Of a DNA stretch of 64,000 nucleotides, positions 1-9,800 are shown in pieces. The stretch's first letter is position 1, and each line of letters begins with the position of its first letter. Source of the stretch: DRPN01 sp964599235 (GTDB lineage Bacteria > Bacteroidota > Bacteroidia > Bacteroidales > VadinHA17). The stretch lies in NCBI GenBank assembly GCA_964599235.1, contig CAZRDX010000054.1, forward strand, positions 55,246 through 119,245, given 5' to 3'. Under the pieces are notes generated by a model. That model did no database searches, had not been told where the DNA came from, and saw nothing but the letters and a program-made list of their open reading frames with translations. The translations under genes and the position numbers were made by a program.

Positions 1-2
1 GC

Positions 3-1388
3 TCCACGCTGGTGCTGGAGGTGGAACAGGAGATCGGCGAGAAGACCGTCCGCACCATCGCCATGGACTCCACCGACGGTCTGCGTCGCGGCATGGAGGT
101 GATCGCCACGGGCGCTCCCATCCGCATGCCCATCGGCGACCAGATCCGCGGACGCCTGATGAACGTCACGGGCGACCCCATCGACGGCATCGGCCCTCTC
201 GACAAGAGCAAAGGATACCCCATCCACCGTACCCCGCCCAAGTTCACCGACCTATCCACAGAGAAAGAGATCCTCTACACCGGCATCAAGGTGATCGACC
301 TCATCGAGCCCTATTCCAAGGGGGGCAAGACCGGACTCTTCGGCGGTGCCGGCGTGGGCAAGACAGTGATTATCCTCGAGCTGATCAACAACATCGCCAA
401 AGCTTACTCCGGACTCTCGGTCTTTGCCGGCGTGGGAGAACGTACCCGTGAGGGCAACGACCTGCTGCGGGAAATGCTCGAAGCCGGCGTGATCGACTAC
501 GGAGAAGAATTCAAGAAAAGCATGGAAGCCGGCGGGTGGGACCTCTCCAAGGTCGACCCCGAAAGGCTCAAGGAGTCCAAGCTGGCCCTTGTCTTCGGCC
601 AGATGAACGAACCTCCCGGAGCACGTGCCCGTGTGGCTCTTTCCGGTCTTTCCATCGCCGAATATTTCCGCGACGGCGAGGGCGACTCGGGCGGCCGTGA
701 CATCCTCTTCTTCATGGATAACATCTTCCGTTTCACGCAGGCGGGTTCCGAGGTGTCGGCCCTGCTGGGGCGCATGCCCTCGGCCGTGGGCTACCAGCCC
801 ACCCTCTCCACCGAGATGGGCGAGCTGCAGGAAAGGATCACTTCCACCAAGCACGGCTCCATCACCTCCATCCAGGCCGTCTATGTCCCTGCCGACGACC
901 TGACCGACCCGGCGCCAGCCACCACCTTCGCCCACCTCGACGCTACCACGGTGCTGAGCCGTAAGATCGCCGAGCTGGGTATCTACCCCGCCGTCGACCC
1001 GCTCGACTCCACCTCGCGCGTCCTCACCCCGGAGATCGTCGGCGAAGAACACTACAACACCGCCCAGCGCGTCAAGGAGATCCTGCAGCGCTACAACGAA
1101 CTCACCGACATCATCGCCATCCTCGGGATGGACGAGCTCTCCGAAGAGGACAAACTGGTGGTACACCGCGCACGCCGTGTGCAACGCTTCCTCTCCCAGC
1201 CCTTCCACGTGGCGGAACAGTTCACAGGCATGCCGGGAAAATGGGTCTCCATCGAAGATACCATCAAAGGCTTCAAGATGATCCTCGACGGCGAGGTGGA
1301 CGACCTGCCCGAAGCCGCCTTCCACATGGTGGGTACCATCGAGGAAGCCATCGAGAAAGGTCAGAAGATCCTGGCCGAATCGAAATGA
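3..1388 (+). CDS. atpD: F-type ATP synthase subunit beta (partial, 5' end outside window)
   Basis: Catalytic beta subunit of the F1 sector, which makes ATP from ADP and phosphate using the proton or sodium gradient; it sits on the cytoplasmic face of the inner membrane. The frame is open to the left edge, so the start is missing; family members are about 500 residues and about 461 are visible. The Walker A loop GGAGVGKT lies at nt 341-364, followed by the family signature GERTREGNDL, and the Walker B strand ILFFMDN is near nt 700-720. The C-terminal half is full length and ends normally. atpC follows 26 nt downstream, as in the usual order of this operon. Identity is certain from the motifs. 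Confidence 0.98.
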   Translation, partial: STLVLEVEQEIGEKTVRTIAMDSTDGLRRGMEVIATGAPIRMPIGDQIRGRLMNVTGDPIDGIGPLDKSKGYPIHRTPPKFTDLSTEKEILYTGIKVIDLIEPYSKGGKTGLFGGAGVGKTVIILELINNIAKAYSGLSVFAGVGERTREGNDLLREMLEAGVIDYGEEFKKSMEAGGWDLSKVDPERLKESKLALVFGQMNEPPGARARVALSGLSIAEYFRDGEGDSGGRDILFFMDNIFRFTQAGSEVSALLGRMPSAVGYQPTLSTEMGELQERITSTKHGSITSIQAVYVPADDLTDPAPATTFAHLDATTVLSRKIAELGIYPAVDPLDSTSRVLTPEIVGEEHYNTAQRVKEILQRYNELTDIIAILGMDELSEEDKLVVHRARRVQRFLSQPFHVAEQFTGMPGKWVSIEDTIKGFKMILDGEVDDLPEAAFHMVGTIEEAIEKGQKILAESK

Positions 1389-1414
1389 GCACACAAAACT
1401 AAAAACGACGAACG

Positions 1415-1657
1415 TTGTACCTCGAGATCATCACACCGGAAGAGACCCTGTTCACGGGCGACGTGAAGCTGGTACAGGTGCCCGGCACAAAAGGCTCCTT
1501 TGAGATCCTTCACAACCATGCCCCCATCATCTCTTCCCTGCAGGAAGGGGCGGTAAGGCTCATCACCACCGAAGGAACGGAGAAGTCCTTCGCCATCAAG
1601 GGAGGTGTCATTGAAGCGCACGACAACCATATTACCATCCTGGGCGAGTCGGCCTGA
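1415..1657 (+). CDS. atpC: F-type ATP synthase subunit epsilon, short form
   Basis: Epsilon subunit of the F1 central stalk, linking catalytic-site rotation to the membrane ring. The 80-residue product keeps the N-terminal beta-sandwich (LEIITPEETLFTGDV, then HAPIISSLQEGAV and a GGVIEA strand) but lacks the C-terminal helical hairpin found in the about 135-residue proteobacterial proteins; short forms are common in Bacteroidota. The start must be the TTG at 1415, because an in-frame TAA at 1400-1402 lies just upstream and no ATG or GTG intervenes. The hydrolase gene downstream overlaps its end. Without the hairpin, epsilon-type ATPase inhibition is not expected (inference). Confidence 0.93.
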   Translation: MYLEIITPEETLFTGDVKLVQVPGTKGSFEILHNHAPIISSLQEGAVRLITTEGTEKSFAIKGGVIEAHDNHITILGESA

Positions 1658-2390
1658 ACGCTTCCTGACCGCCCTGCTACTGCTGTGCAGCCTCCTGCCC
1701 TTGCGGGCACAGACCACTGTCACCTTCCCTGCATCCGACTCTCTCCCGGTCACAGCGGATCTCTACAAGGGAAAAGCCGGTGAACCGTGGCTCCTTCTCT
1801 TTCACGACGAACAAGGCAGCCGGGGGGAATACCGTTCGCTGGCACCCCGACTGGTCAAGATGGGTTACCACTGTCTGGCTGTCGACCTGCGCACGGGTCG
1901 TGAAAGCAACTATGTATCCAACCTCACGACACGGCGTGCCGACACGCTCCGGCCACACCCCCGTCCTCTTGACTGCCTCCGGGATATGGAAGGAGCCATC
2001 CGTTATGCCTACGAGAACAGCCACCAGCCCGTGGTGCTCCTGGGAAGCTCCTTTTCCGCTTCGCTCGCTCTTCTTCAGGCCACCCGCGATACCCTCGTCC
2101 GGGCCGTCATTGCTTTCAGCCCCGGAGAATTCTTCCGGCCTTTCGTCACTGTCCGCGACAGCCTGCAAGCTGTCCGCGTCCCTGTCCTCATCGCCGGCAC
2201 GAAACAGGAATATCCCTATCTTCAGGAGCTCTCTTCTCTCATCCCGGCCTCTTTGCTTACCCTCTACACACCTGTCCGGTACGACGGCCTGCACGGTGTG
2301 GCCGCCCTCCTGCCGGATGATCCGGCTTCCGGCGACTACTGGCTCTCCCTCCTGATGTTCTTCCGCAAAATCAGAAAAACGGCTCCATGA
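1605..2390 (+). CDS. secreted alpha/beta-hydrolase family protein
   Basis: Probable alpha/beta-hydrolase of unknown substrate, exported to the periplasm. A hydrophobic stretch FLTALLLLCSLL ends in an A-Q junction near residue 36, giving a signal peptide with a long n-region. The nucleophile elbow appears as Gly-Ser-Ser-Phe-Ser near nt 2042-2056, and a late His lies in YDGLHGV near nt 2280-2300; the strand LLLFHDEQGS before the elbow fits the fold. The GTG at 1605 is one choice; a TTG at 1611 is also possible, and both overlap atpC by about 50 nt. The stop overlaps the next start as ATGA, so translation is probably coupled to the decarboxylase gene. Fold confident, substrate unknown. Confidence 0.75.
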   Translation: MSLKRTTTILPSWASRPERFLTALLLLCSLLPLRAQTTVTFPASDSLPVTADLYKGKAGEPWLLLFHDEQGSRGEYRSLAPRLVKMGYHCLAVDLRTGRESNYVSNLTTRRADTLRPHPRPLDCLRDMEGAIRYAYENSHQPVVLLGSSFSASLALLQATRDTLVRAVIAFSPGEFFRPFVTVRDSLQAVRVPVLIAGTKQEYPYLQELSSLIPASLLTLYTPVRYDGLHGVAALLPDDPASGDYWLSLLMFFRKIRKTAP

Positions 2391-3805
2391 ACGACCTGGA
2401 TGCTTTCCGTGAACATGCCCACCGCATGGTCGACAAGTTGGTCGACTATTTCCGCAACATAGAGAAATACCCTGTCAAGGCCCGGGTGGAGCCGGGGGAG
2501 ATCATCAGCCGGCTGCCCGACCTTCCGCCGAAAAGCGGAGAAGCCATGGAAGAGATCGTCCGCGACTTCGACAGGATCATTCTCCCGGGGATGACCCATT
2601 GGCAAAGTCCCAACTTTTTTGCCTATTTCCCCGCCAACAGCAGTTATCCGTCGGTACTGGCCGAGATGCTCACCGCCACGCTGGGGGCCCAGTGTATGAT
2701 CTGGGAGACCTCGCCTGCCGCCGCCGAGCTCGAGGAGAGGATGATGGAGTGGCTCATTCGTATGACCGGCCTGCCCTCTTCCTGGGAGGGGGTCATCCAA
2801 GACACCGCCTCCACTGCCACCCTGGCCGCCCTCCTCACGGCACGCGAACAGAAAAGCGGTTACCGCATCAACAGGGAGGGCTTCCGGGGCGACGAACGAT
2901 ACCGCATCTATGCCTCTTCCGAGACCCACTCGTCGGTGGAGAAGGCTGTGGGCATCGCCGGCTTCGGCCGGGAGAACCTGGTGCATTGCAATGTGCGCGA
3001 CGACCTGGCCCTCGACCCTGCCGACCTTGAACGGCGTATCAAAAAAGACCTGGAGCAGGGCTATACTCCTCTGGCCGTTGTTGCCACCCTGGGCACCACC
3101 TCCACCACCGCCGTCGACCCTCTCCGCGAGATCGCCCCCATCGCCCGCCGGCATGATCTGTGGCTCCACATCGACGCCGCCCTCGCCGGCTCTGCCCTTA
3201 TCCTGCCCGAATACCGCTGGATGATCGAGGGCATCGGAGAGGCCGACTCCTTCGTCTTCAACCCGCATAAGTGGCTCTTCACCAACTTCGACTGTTCCGC
3301 CTACTTCGTCCGTGACAAGGAAGCCCTTATCCGCACCTTCGAGATCCTGCCCGAATATCTCAAGACAGGCACCCGCGGCAAAGTGAACGACTACCGCGAC
3401 TGGGGGATCCCACTGGGACGCCGTTTCAGGGCCCTGAAGCTGTGGTTCGTCATCCGCTCTTTCGGCGTAGAAGGTTTGCAGAAGATGCTCCGCGAACATC
3501 TTCGTCTGGCCCGCTGGGTGAAGGAACAGGTCGATGAACATCCCCGTTTCGAACGCCTGGCTCCCGTACCGCTCAACACCGTCTGTTTCCGCTATGCGCC
3601 GGAGGGTGCCGGCGAAGAGGAGCTGGACCGCCTCAATGCTGCCCTCCTGAAAATGGTTAACGAGACGGGCAAAGCCTATTTCACCCATACCCGCGTACGT
3701 GGCAAATACGCCATCCGTTTCATGGTGGGGCAGACCCATACACGGGAGAGACATGTCCGTGCCGCCTGGCAGCTCATCACTGATATTGCTGCCACCCTGA
3801 CCTGA
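2387..3805 (+). CDS. pyridoxal-phosphate group II amino acid decarboxylase (aromatic-L-amino-acid decarboxylase type)
   Basis: PLP enzyme that removes the alpha-carboxyl group of an amino acid, most likely an aromatic one, giving an amine and CO2 in the cytoplasm. The 472 residues align along the whole length with animal and plant aromatic decarboxylases: the substrate region HWQSPNFFAYFPANSSYPS, His181 (ETHSSVEKA) that stacks on the cofactor, HIDAALAGSA with the Asp that holds the pyridine nitrogen, and Lys295 in NPHKW for the Schiff base. The catalytic loop keeps Tyr336 (NDYRDW), the residue linked with decarboxylase rather than aldehyde synthase activity. Its start overlaps the preceding hydrolase stop. 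Exact substrate (tryptophan, tyrosine, DOPA) cannot be told from sequence alone. Confidence 0.9.
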   Translation: MNDLDAFREHAHRMVDKLVDYFRNIEKYPVKARVEPGEIISRLPDLPPKSGEAMEEIVRDFDRIILPGMTHWQSPNFFAYFPANSSYPSVLAEMLTATLGAQCMIWETSPAAAELEERMMEWLIRMTGLPSSWEGVIQDTASTATLAALLTAREQKSGYRINREGFRGDERYRIYASSETHSSVEKAVGIAGFGRENLVHCNVRDDLALDPADLERRIKKDLEQGYTPLAVVATLGTTSTTAVDPLREIAPIARRHDLWLHIDAALAGSALILPEYRWMIEGIGEADSFVFNPHKWLFTNFDCSAYFVRDKEALIRTFEILPEYLKTGTRGKVNDYRDWGIPLGRRFRALKLWFVIRSFGVEGLQKMLREHLRLARWVKEQVDEHPRFERLAPVPLNTVCFRYAPEGAGEEELDRLNAALLKMVNETGKAYFTHTRVRGKYAIRFMVGQTHTRERHVRAAWQLITDIAATLT

Positions 3806-3817
3806 GAGAAGTGGTTC

Positions 3818-6772
3818 TCAGTACACCCCTGCAGCCCCGGCCGGCAGAAGCGGCCGCTTCCCCCGGCGGTTGATGCTGAACCCGTATATGTTCACACTGA
3901 AATGCACGCCCGTGTGCACCTCCTCCTCCTGCGGCAGATAGGAAAACCAGAAACCCAGCGTGAGGGGAAAATCGATGCGCAACACCATGAAATCACTCAA
4001 CACCTCCGCACCATAACCGTAAAAAGTACGCTCCTCCTTCCTCACATCATGCAGGTAATCATAACTGTTGGTCCCCTTCGCATTCTCAAAAAAGAGCTGA
4101 CCCCGGAACCGCGGCACATACAGAAAACTGCCTAACGAAATATCCGGATAGAAAAGGGGAAACTCATACTCTGCACTGAAGATCTTCAATCGCTCGGAGA
4201 CCCAGCCCTCATAACCCCGCGGATAGGAAAGCTGGTTGGCATAATAGTATTTGCCGCTTCGCTGACGTTCATATCCGGCATTCAGCACCACTGAATGATG
4301 TTTCATCGCACCGGGCAGGTACAGGTTACCGTTGATGTAGGCCTTCTGCCCAAAATCTCCACGGTCCCACGGAGAATGAAGATAATCCAGGTCCAGCACA
4401 TACCCCAGACGGGGCTTCACATCCCGGTGCCCCATCTTCAGCAGCGAATAGGTATAGACCCTGTAAGAAAAGAAAAGCCTGTCACGATGATAACTGTAAG
4501 TCTCATCCGACCAGGTGAGATTGTTGGAGTACCGGATCTCAAAAGAAGGGATAAAGCCTTTGCTGAAACGGTTCGTCGTCAGGTTGAGCGGGACATACAT
4601 CTTCCCCGTCAGCTCCTGACGCACCGGCAGGTAAGACGGCATGGGCACATTCGAGGGACGCCCGTAAATATATACCCTTCCGCCCACCTCGTAACTCAGG
4701 TCCACCACCGGATATTTCCCGCGATAGGTCAGATGGTTGATCAGATGGTGTTCACCGTTCATATAGGCATAACCCAGTGACCCGTCCATCGTGCTCAGGA
4801 AATTTTGCGTATAAAGCACCACTCCGGGATAGACAGGCACCTCATCCAGATGCAGGTTGTCAATATCAAAATAGAAAGGAAGCCAGCTGTGTATCTTGAA
4901 AAGATGGGCGGCCTTGGAATACCGCTTTACAGGATAGGTCGTATCCGGGATATCTTCACGCCCGAAAAGGCCTTTCTCCTGGGCTGCAAGTGAGTCTGCC
5001 AGGTGAAGAGAAAGGTCAGGAACCTCTTCCACCGGCACCCACCTTGAAGGGTCGGTCTCCATCTCTCCCACATCGTATCCACGTGAGGTATAATCAGAAA
5101 AAAGGATCCTGCTCCCGTCGGGAGAGACCGTCACATCGGTCGCCCCAAAACGCGAGGCAGTCACCCGGTAACGCTGTTTTGTGAGTGTGTCCAGAGCGAA
5201 TATGTTGTCGATACCCCCATGGGTGCTGTGATAAAAAAGATAACGTCCCCCCCACGCCACCGACTGGATGTCCTCCCACGACGGGGGCAGCCATACACGC
5301 CATTCACCCGTGCGCACGTTCCATTCTCCTATCCCTTTCCCTTTCTCATTGAGAAAGATCACCAGCAATCGATCTGTGTCGCGCCAGGTAGGTTTGAAAA
5401 AACGAAAATAACCGGGGCGGTGGAAGGTGGCCAGCACCTGTCCGTTGTGCAGGTCGATCACTTCCAGGTAATGGTCGTTCGTGGGGGTCACCCGCACCGC
5501 CGCCACCCGTCCTGCATCCGGGGCGATGTCCGGAGCGAAATACCTGCCTTTCCGCGTGAAGCGGTACTCCTCGTCCGTATGCAGGTCGAAGATCTTGATG
5601 TCCGACCAGGTGCGGTTCTGCCAGCGCGGATCATACATCGTCTCTGCCCAGACGATCTTGCCTCCTGCCACGGACAATCGCACCGGCTGATAATAACCGG
5701 GCAGATGCACCACCTTCTCATTTCCTTGTCTGTCGATCAGTACGAACTGTTCGATCTGATCGATGCCCGATTTCTCCACCAGCACGACCGAATCGTTCAG
5801 ATAACGCGGAAAACGGTAGCTGGTATAGACTTTCTTTCTCTTTTTGTTCACCTTCCGGAAGGTGAGCGTATCGTTTTTTTTGTCCAGCTCCTTCCACGCT
5901 TCACCCAACCGGGCCATAGCGGTATCATACAGCCTGCGTTTGGTCAGACCCAGTTTTTTATGGAAATAGAAGGTGATGGGATTGATCTCGTAAGGCTTGC
6001 GTGCCACGTGGTTGAGCGCCTCATCCCACAGGGAGGACCCGTAGCGGGTCCGTGAATAGGCCACCACCTGATAGCCGTACTGGTACTTGTCCGGCACGTG
6101 GATGCGGTACGAGTTCATCACCGCCTGGTTGTAGTTCATCACCTTGCCTTGTTCCACGGCCATGGCCCGCAGCTCTTTTTCGAATGAGGGAAGACGTCCG
6201 CGACCACTGTGGGAGAGTGCCGTCTCACTGGCCACCGCATCCCCTTCCATATACCATGAAGGGATCATCAGCACCAAACCTCCCGCTGAGAGATCCCCTG
6301 CCAGGTAACCCAGTACTTTTGTGAGCCCCTGGTTGAGCTTCTCCATCTGCACCACATGGCGCAGTTCATGTTTGGCCAGTTGCTGGAGTGCACCGTCAGG
6401 ATAACCGTTGGGGTCGGTCACGGGATAGAGCTCCACCCGCCGCGGCGCCCATACCACCATGCCGTTGCTGATGACCGACCCGTCATGGACGATCACCGTG
6501 ATGGGCCTGGGCTCACTGTGCAAAGAATACTTAACATACGGATAGGTATGCTCGAAAAGACTGGCCAGATAACCGGCCTGGCTACGGAAATCCTCGGAAA
6601 AGAGAATCCTGTAATGCTCAGTACGGATCTGATACCATTTCCAGGTGCCGGGATCCTGTCCGTTGTTGTAGAACTGTCCTTTTGCCGGGAAGAACCCCGC
6701 CATCCAGAGCCCAATGATCACCAGGATCCTCCACCACCCATCCCTTCTCCTCACCAACAGCATGGTCCTCAT
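3818..6772 (-). CDS. secreted HExxH metallopeptidase-like protein with beta-propeller and C-terminal barrel-like region
   Basis: Large exported protein, probably in the outer membrane or on the cell surface. After a signal peptide (WWRILVIIGLWMAGFF, cleavage before QFYNNG), a gluzincin-like domain carries HELRH at about residues 135-139 and WYMEGD with a possible third zinc-ligand Glu about 37 residues later. The middle resembles a TolB/WD40-type propeller (SPDGSRILFSDYTS and similar strands). The last 300 residues alternate aromatic and polar residues like an outer-membrane barrel and end at VY. The frame also opens at 6826, but that start would put 40 residues before the hydrophobic core, so ATG 6772 (or 6763) is preferred. 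It converges on the decarboxylase gene, 12 nt apart. Substrate unknown. Confidence 0.75.
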   Translation of the reverse strand: MRTMLLVRRRDGWWRILVIIGLWMAGFFPAKGQFYNNGQDPGTWKWYQIRTEHYRILFSEDFRSQAGYLASLFEHTYPYVKYSLHSEPRPITVIVHDGSVISNGMVVWAPRRVELYPVTDPNGYPDGALQQLAKHELRHVVQMEKLNQGLTKVLGYLAGDLSAGGLVLMIPSWYMEGDAVASETALSHSGRGRLPSFEKELRAMAVEQGKVMNYNQAVMNSYRIHVPDKYQYGYQVVAYSRTRYGSSLWDEALNHVARKPYEINPITFYFHKKLGLTKRRLYDTAMARLGEAWKELDKKNDTLTFRKVNKKRKKVYTSYRFPRYLNDSVVLVEKSGIDQIEQFVLIDRQGNEKVVHLPGYYQPVRLSVAGGKIVWAETMYDPRWQNRTWSDIKIFDLHTDEEYRFTRKGRYFAPDIAPDAGRVAAVRVTPTNDHYLEVIDLHNGQVLATFHRPGYFRFFKPTWRDTDRLLVIFLNEKGKGIGEWNVRTGEWRVWLPPSWEDIQSVAWGGRYLFYHSTHGGIDNIFALDTLTKQRYRVTASRFGATDVTVSPDGSRILFSDYTSRGYDVGEMETDPSRWVPVEEVPDLSLHLADSLAAQEKGLFGREDIPDTTYPVKRYSKAAHLFKIHSWLPFYFDIDNLHLDEVPVYPGVVLYTQNFLSTMDGSLGYAYMNGEHHLINHLTYRGKYPVVDLSYEVGGRVYIYGRPSNVPMPSYLPVRQELTGKMYVPLNLTTNRFSKGFIPSFEIRYSNNLTWSDETYSYHRDRLFFSYRVYTYSLLKMGHRDVKPRLGYVLDLDYLHSPWDRGDFGQKAYINGNLYLPGAMKHHSVVLNAGYERQRSGKYYYANQLSYPRGYEGWVSERLKIFSAEYEFPLFYPDISLGSFLYVPRFRGQLFFENAKGTNSYDYLHDVRKEERTFYGYGAEVLSDFMVLRIDFPLTLGFWFSYLPQEEEVHTGVHFSVNIYGFSINRRGKRPLLPAGAAGVY

Positions 6773-6873
6773 CCTGAGATCGTGTTTTTTTCGGACATCC
6801 CGCAAAAAAAAGTTATTTTCGCCCATAAAATTAAAACTATTTGCTTACAGGACCACCTTAACCGAAGCGGGAA

Positions 6874-9800
6874 ATGGGACGTTACAGAAGGATCAACAAC
6901 ATCACGGGATGGATCGTTTTCGGCATTGCTGCCTTCGTCTATCTTTCTACCATTGAGTCAACAGCCAGTCTGTGGGACTGCGGGGAGTTCATTGCCACGG
7001 CATACAAACTGGAGGTAGGTCATCCTCCGGGAGCTCCTTTCTTTCTGTTGCTGGCCCGTTTCTTCACGTTGCTGGCGGGTGATCCGGCCCATGCCGCCCG
7101 CATGGTCAATTCCATGTCGGCCCTGGCCAGTGCCTTCACCATTCTTTTCCTTTTCTGGACCATCACCCACCTGGCCCGCAAGATCATCGGCAAAGAAGAG
7201 GGCTTCACTACGGGCGAACTCATCGCCATCATGGCCAGTGGCATCGTGGGGGCGCTTGCCTACACTTTTTCCGACTCCTTCTGGTTCTCAGCCGTGGAAG
7301 GCGAAGTATATGCCACCTCCTCCCTGTTCACGGCGGTGGTCTTCTGGTCGATCCTCAAATGGGAAGATACTCCCGACCCCGCCCGTGCCGAACGATGGCT
7401 CATCTTCATTGCTTACCTGGTAGGCCTCTCCATCGGGGTACATCTGCTCAACCTGCTGGCCATCCCGGCCATCGTGCTTGTCTATTATTACAAACGCTAC
7501 AACCCCACCCCGCGAGGCACGGTCGTGGCCCTGGCCATCTCTTTCGTATTGCTGGTTCTGGTCATGTACGGCATCATCCAGGGCCTGTTCAAGGTCTCCT
7601 CACGGTTTGAACTTTTCATGGTCAACACGCTGGGCCTGCCTTACAATAGCGGACTGGCCCTTCATATGCTGCTGCTGGCCGGCAGTCTTATCCTGGCGAT
7701 CATTTTCATCTTGCGTAACAAAGACCTGAACAAAACGCTCATATTCGCCGGCACGGCCGTTGTGCTGTCTGGGATGCCGTTCCTCACCTCTTCCCTTTTC
7801 CTCGATCTCATCATCGCAGCCCTGCTCGTATGGGCCGTGGTGAATATCGGGAAAAGAAGCCGCAGGACCCTCCTGACCCTTCTCACCTCTCTGATGATGA
7901 TCCTTATCGGGTACTCATCGTTCGCCCTTATCCTCATCCGTGCCAATGCCGATCCGCCGCTCAACGAGAACAAACCGGATGATGTTTTCTCGTTCCTCGC
8001 TTACATCGACCGGGAGCAATACGGCACACGTCCCCTCTTTTTCGGTCAGTATTACAACAGTCCTATCGTCGCGGTGGAAGAGGGCAAACCCACTTATATC
8101 CGTGAGAACGGCAAATACGTCATCTCCCAGCGCTCCATGAGCTACAAGTACGATCCGAAGACCACCACCATCTTCCCGCGGATGTACAGCAGCCAGGCCG
8201 ATCACGTACGCGTTTACAAAGAGTGGGGCAATATCAAGGGTCGTCCTGTACAGATCACGGAGCGCGACGGTTCGACCAAGACCATCATGGTCCCCACTTT
8301 CGGAGAAAACCTGCGCTTCTTTTTCACCTATCAGCTGGGATTTATGTACTGGCGCTACTTCATGTGGAATTTCTCCGGCCGTCAGAACGATATCCAGGGG
8401 ATGGGAGGCCCACTCAACGGCAACTGGATCAGCGGCTTCCCCTTTCTTGACAGAAAGAGGGTGGGCCCCCAGGATCACCTGCCGCCCAAATACGCCGTCA
8501 ACAAGGGTCACAACGTCTATTACATGCTCCCCTTCCTGCTGGGGCTGTTAGGCCTTTTCTTCCACTGGTCACGTCATCCCAAGGACTTCCTTGTGGTTCT
8601 GCTGCTTTTCTTTATGACCGGCATCGCCATCGTCATCTACCTCAACCAGACACCCAACCAGCCGCGTGAAAGGGACTATGCCTACGTGGGCTCGTTCTAT
8701 GCCTATGCCATCTGGATCGGGCTGGGAGTGCTGGCTATCTTCTCCTATCTGAACCGCTACCTGAACGAAAAGATCAGTGCCATCCTGGCCGGTCTCCTCA
8801 CCCTGAGTGTGCCGGCCCTCATGGCACAACAAAACTGGGACGACCACGACCGTTCCGGCCGTTACACGGCAAGAGACCTCGCCTACGATTACCTTAACAC
8901 CTGCGAGAAAGATGCCATCCTCTTCACCAATGGCGACAACGACACATTCCCCCTCTGGTACATCCAGGAAGTGGAAGGGGTCCGTACCGACGTACGGGTG
9001 GTCAACCTCATGCTTTTCAACACCGACTGGTACATCGACCAAATGAAACGCAAGGTCTATGACTCCGACCCGCTTCCCCTCACCCTGCCCAGGAAAAAAT
9101 ACCTGGACGGTACCAACAACCAGATCTACCTGATCGACACCAAAAAGGTCAAAGGTTATCTCGACCTGCGTACGGCGATCGATTTCATCGCCAGCGACAA
9201 TCCCGCCTCCAAACTGCCCCTGCAGGACGGTTCCATGATCGATTACCTTCCTACCAAACGTTTTCGCCTCCCCGTGGACAGCGCCACCGTGGTTGGCAAC
9301 GGGACCGTCGACCCCGCCCTCGCCGACAGGATCGTCCCGGAGATCCGCATCGATCTCAGCAAGAAAAGGTACATCATGAAAAGCACCATGATGGTGATGG
9401 ACCTGCTGGCCCATTTCAACTGGGAACGTCCCGTCTATTATGTTACCGGACGCCACGACGATGCCATGGGGATGGAGAACTATTTCCAGCTGGAAGGTTT
9501 CGGTTACCGTCTCGTGCCCATCTACACCCCGTCGGGTGACAACTACATCGACTACGGACGGGTCCATACCGAACGTCTCTACGATAACCTGATGAACAAA
9601 TTCCGTTGGGGCCGCATGGATGCTCCCGATGTTTACCTCGACTATTATACCCGCCGTACCATTTCCATCATCAAAATACGCAACCTTTTCGCCCGTTTGG
9701 CCATGTCGCTGGCCCAGGAGGGCAGGAAAGACTCAGCTCTTGCTGTCCTGGACCGCAGCCTGGAACTGCTTCCAAAACAAAAGATGCCGTACAGCATCTT

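Noticed and set aside
252..1394. 380-codon open frame on the minus strand under atpD
   Set aside because: Antisense shadow of a strongly conserved gene; composition is dominated by His, Asp, Val and Gly with no recognisable domain.
2336..3754. 472-codon minus-strand open frame under the decarboxylase gene
   Set aside because: Shadow in GC-rich coding DNA; the plus strand has full PLP-enzyme motifs.
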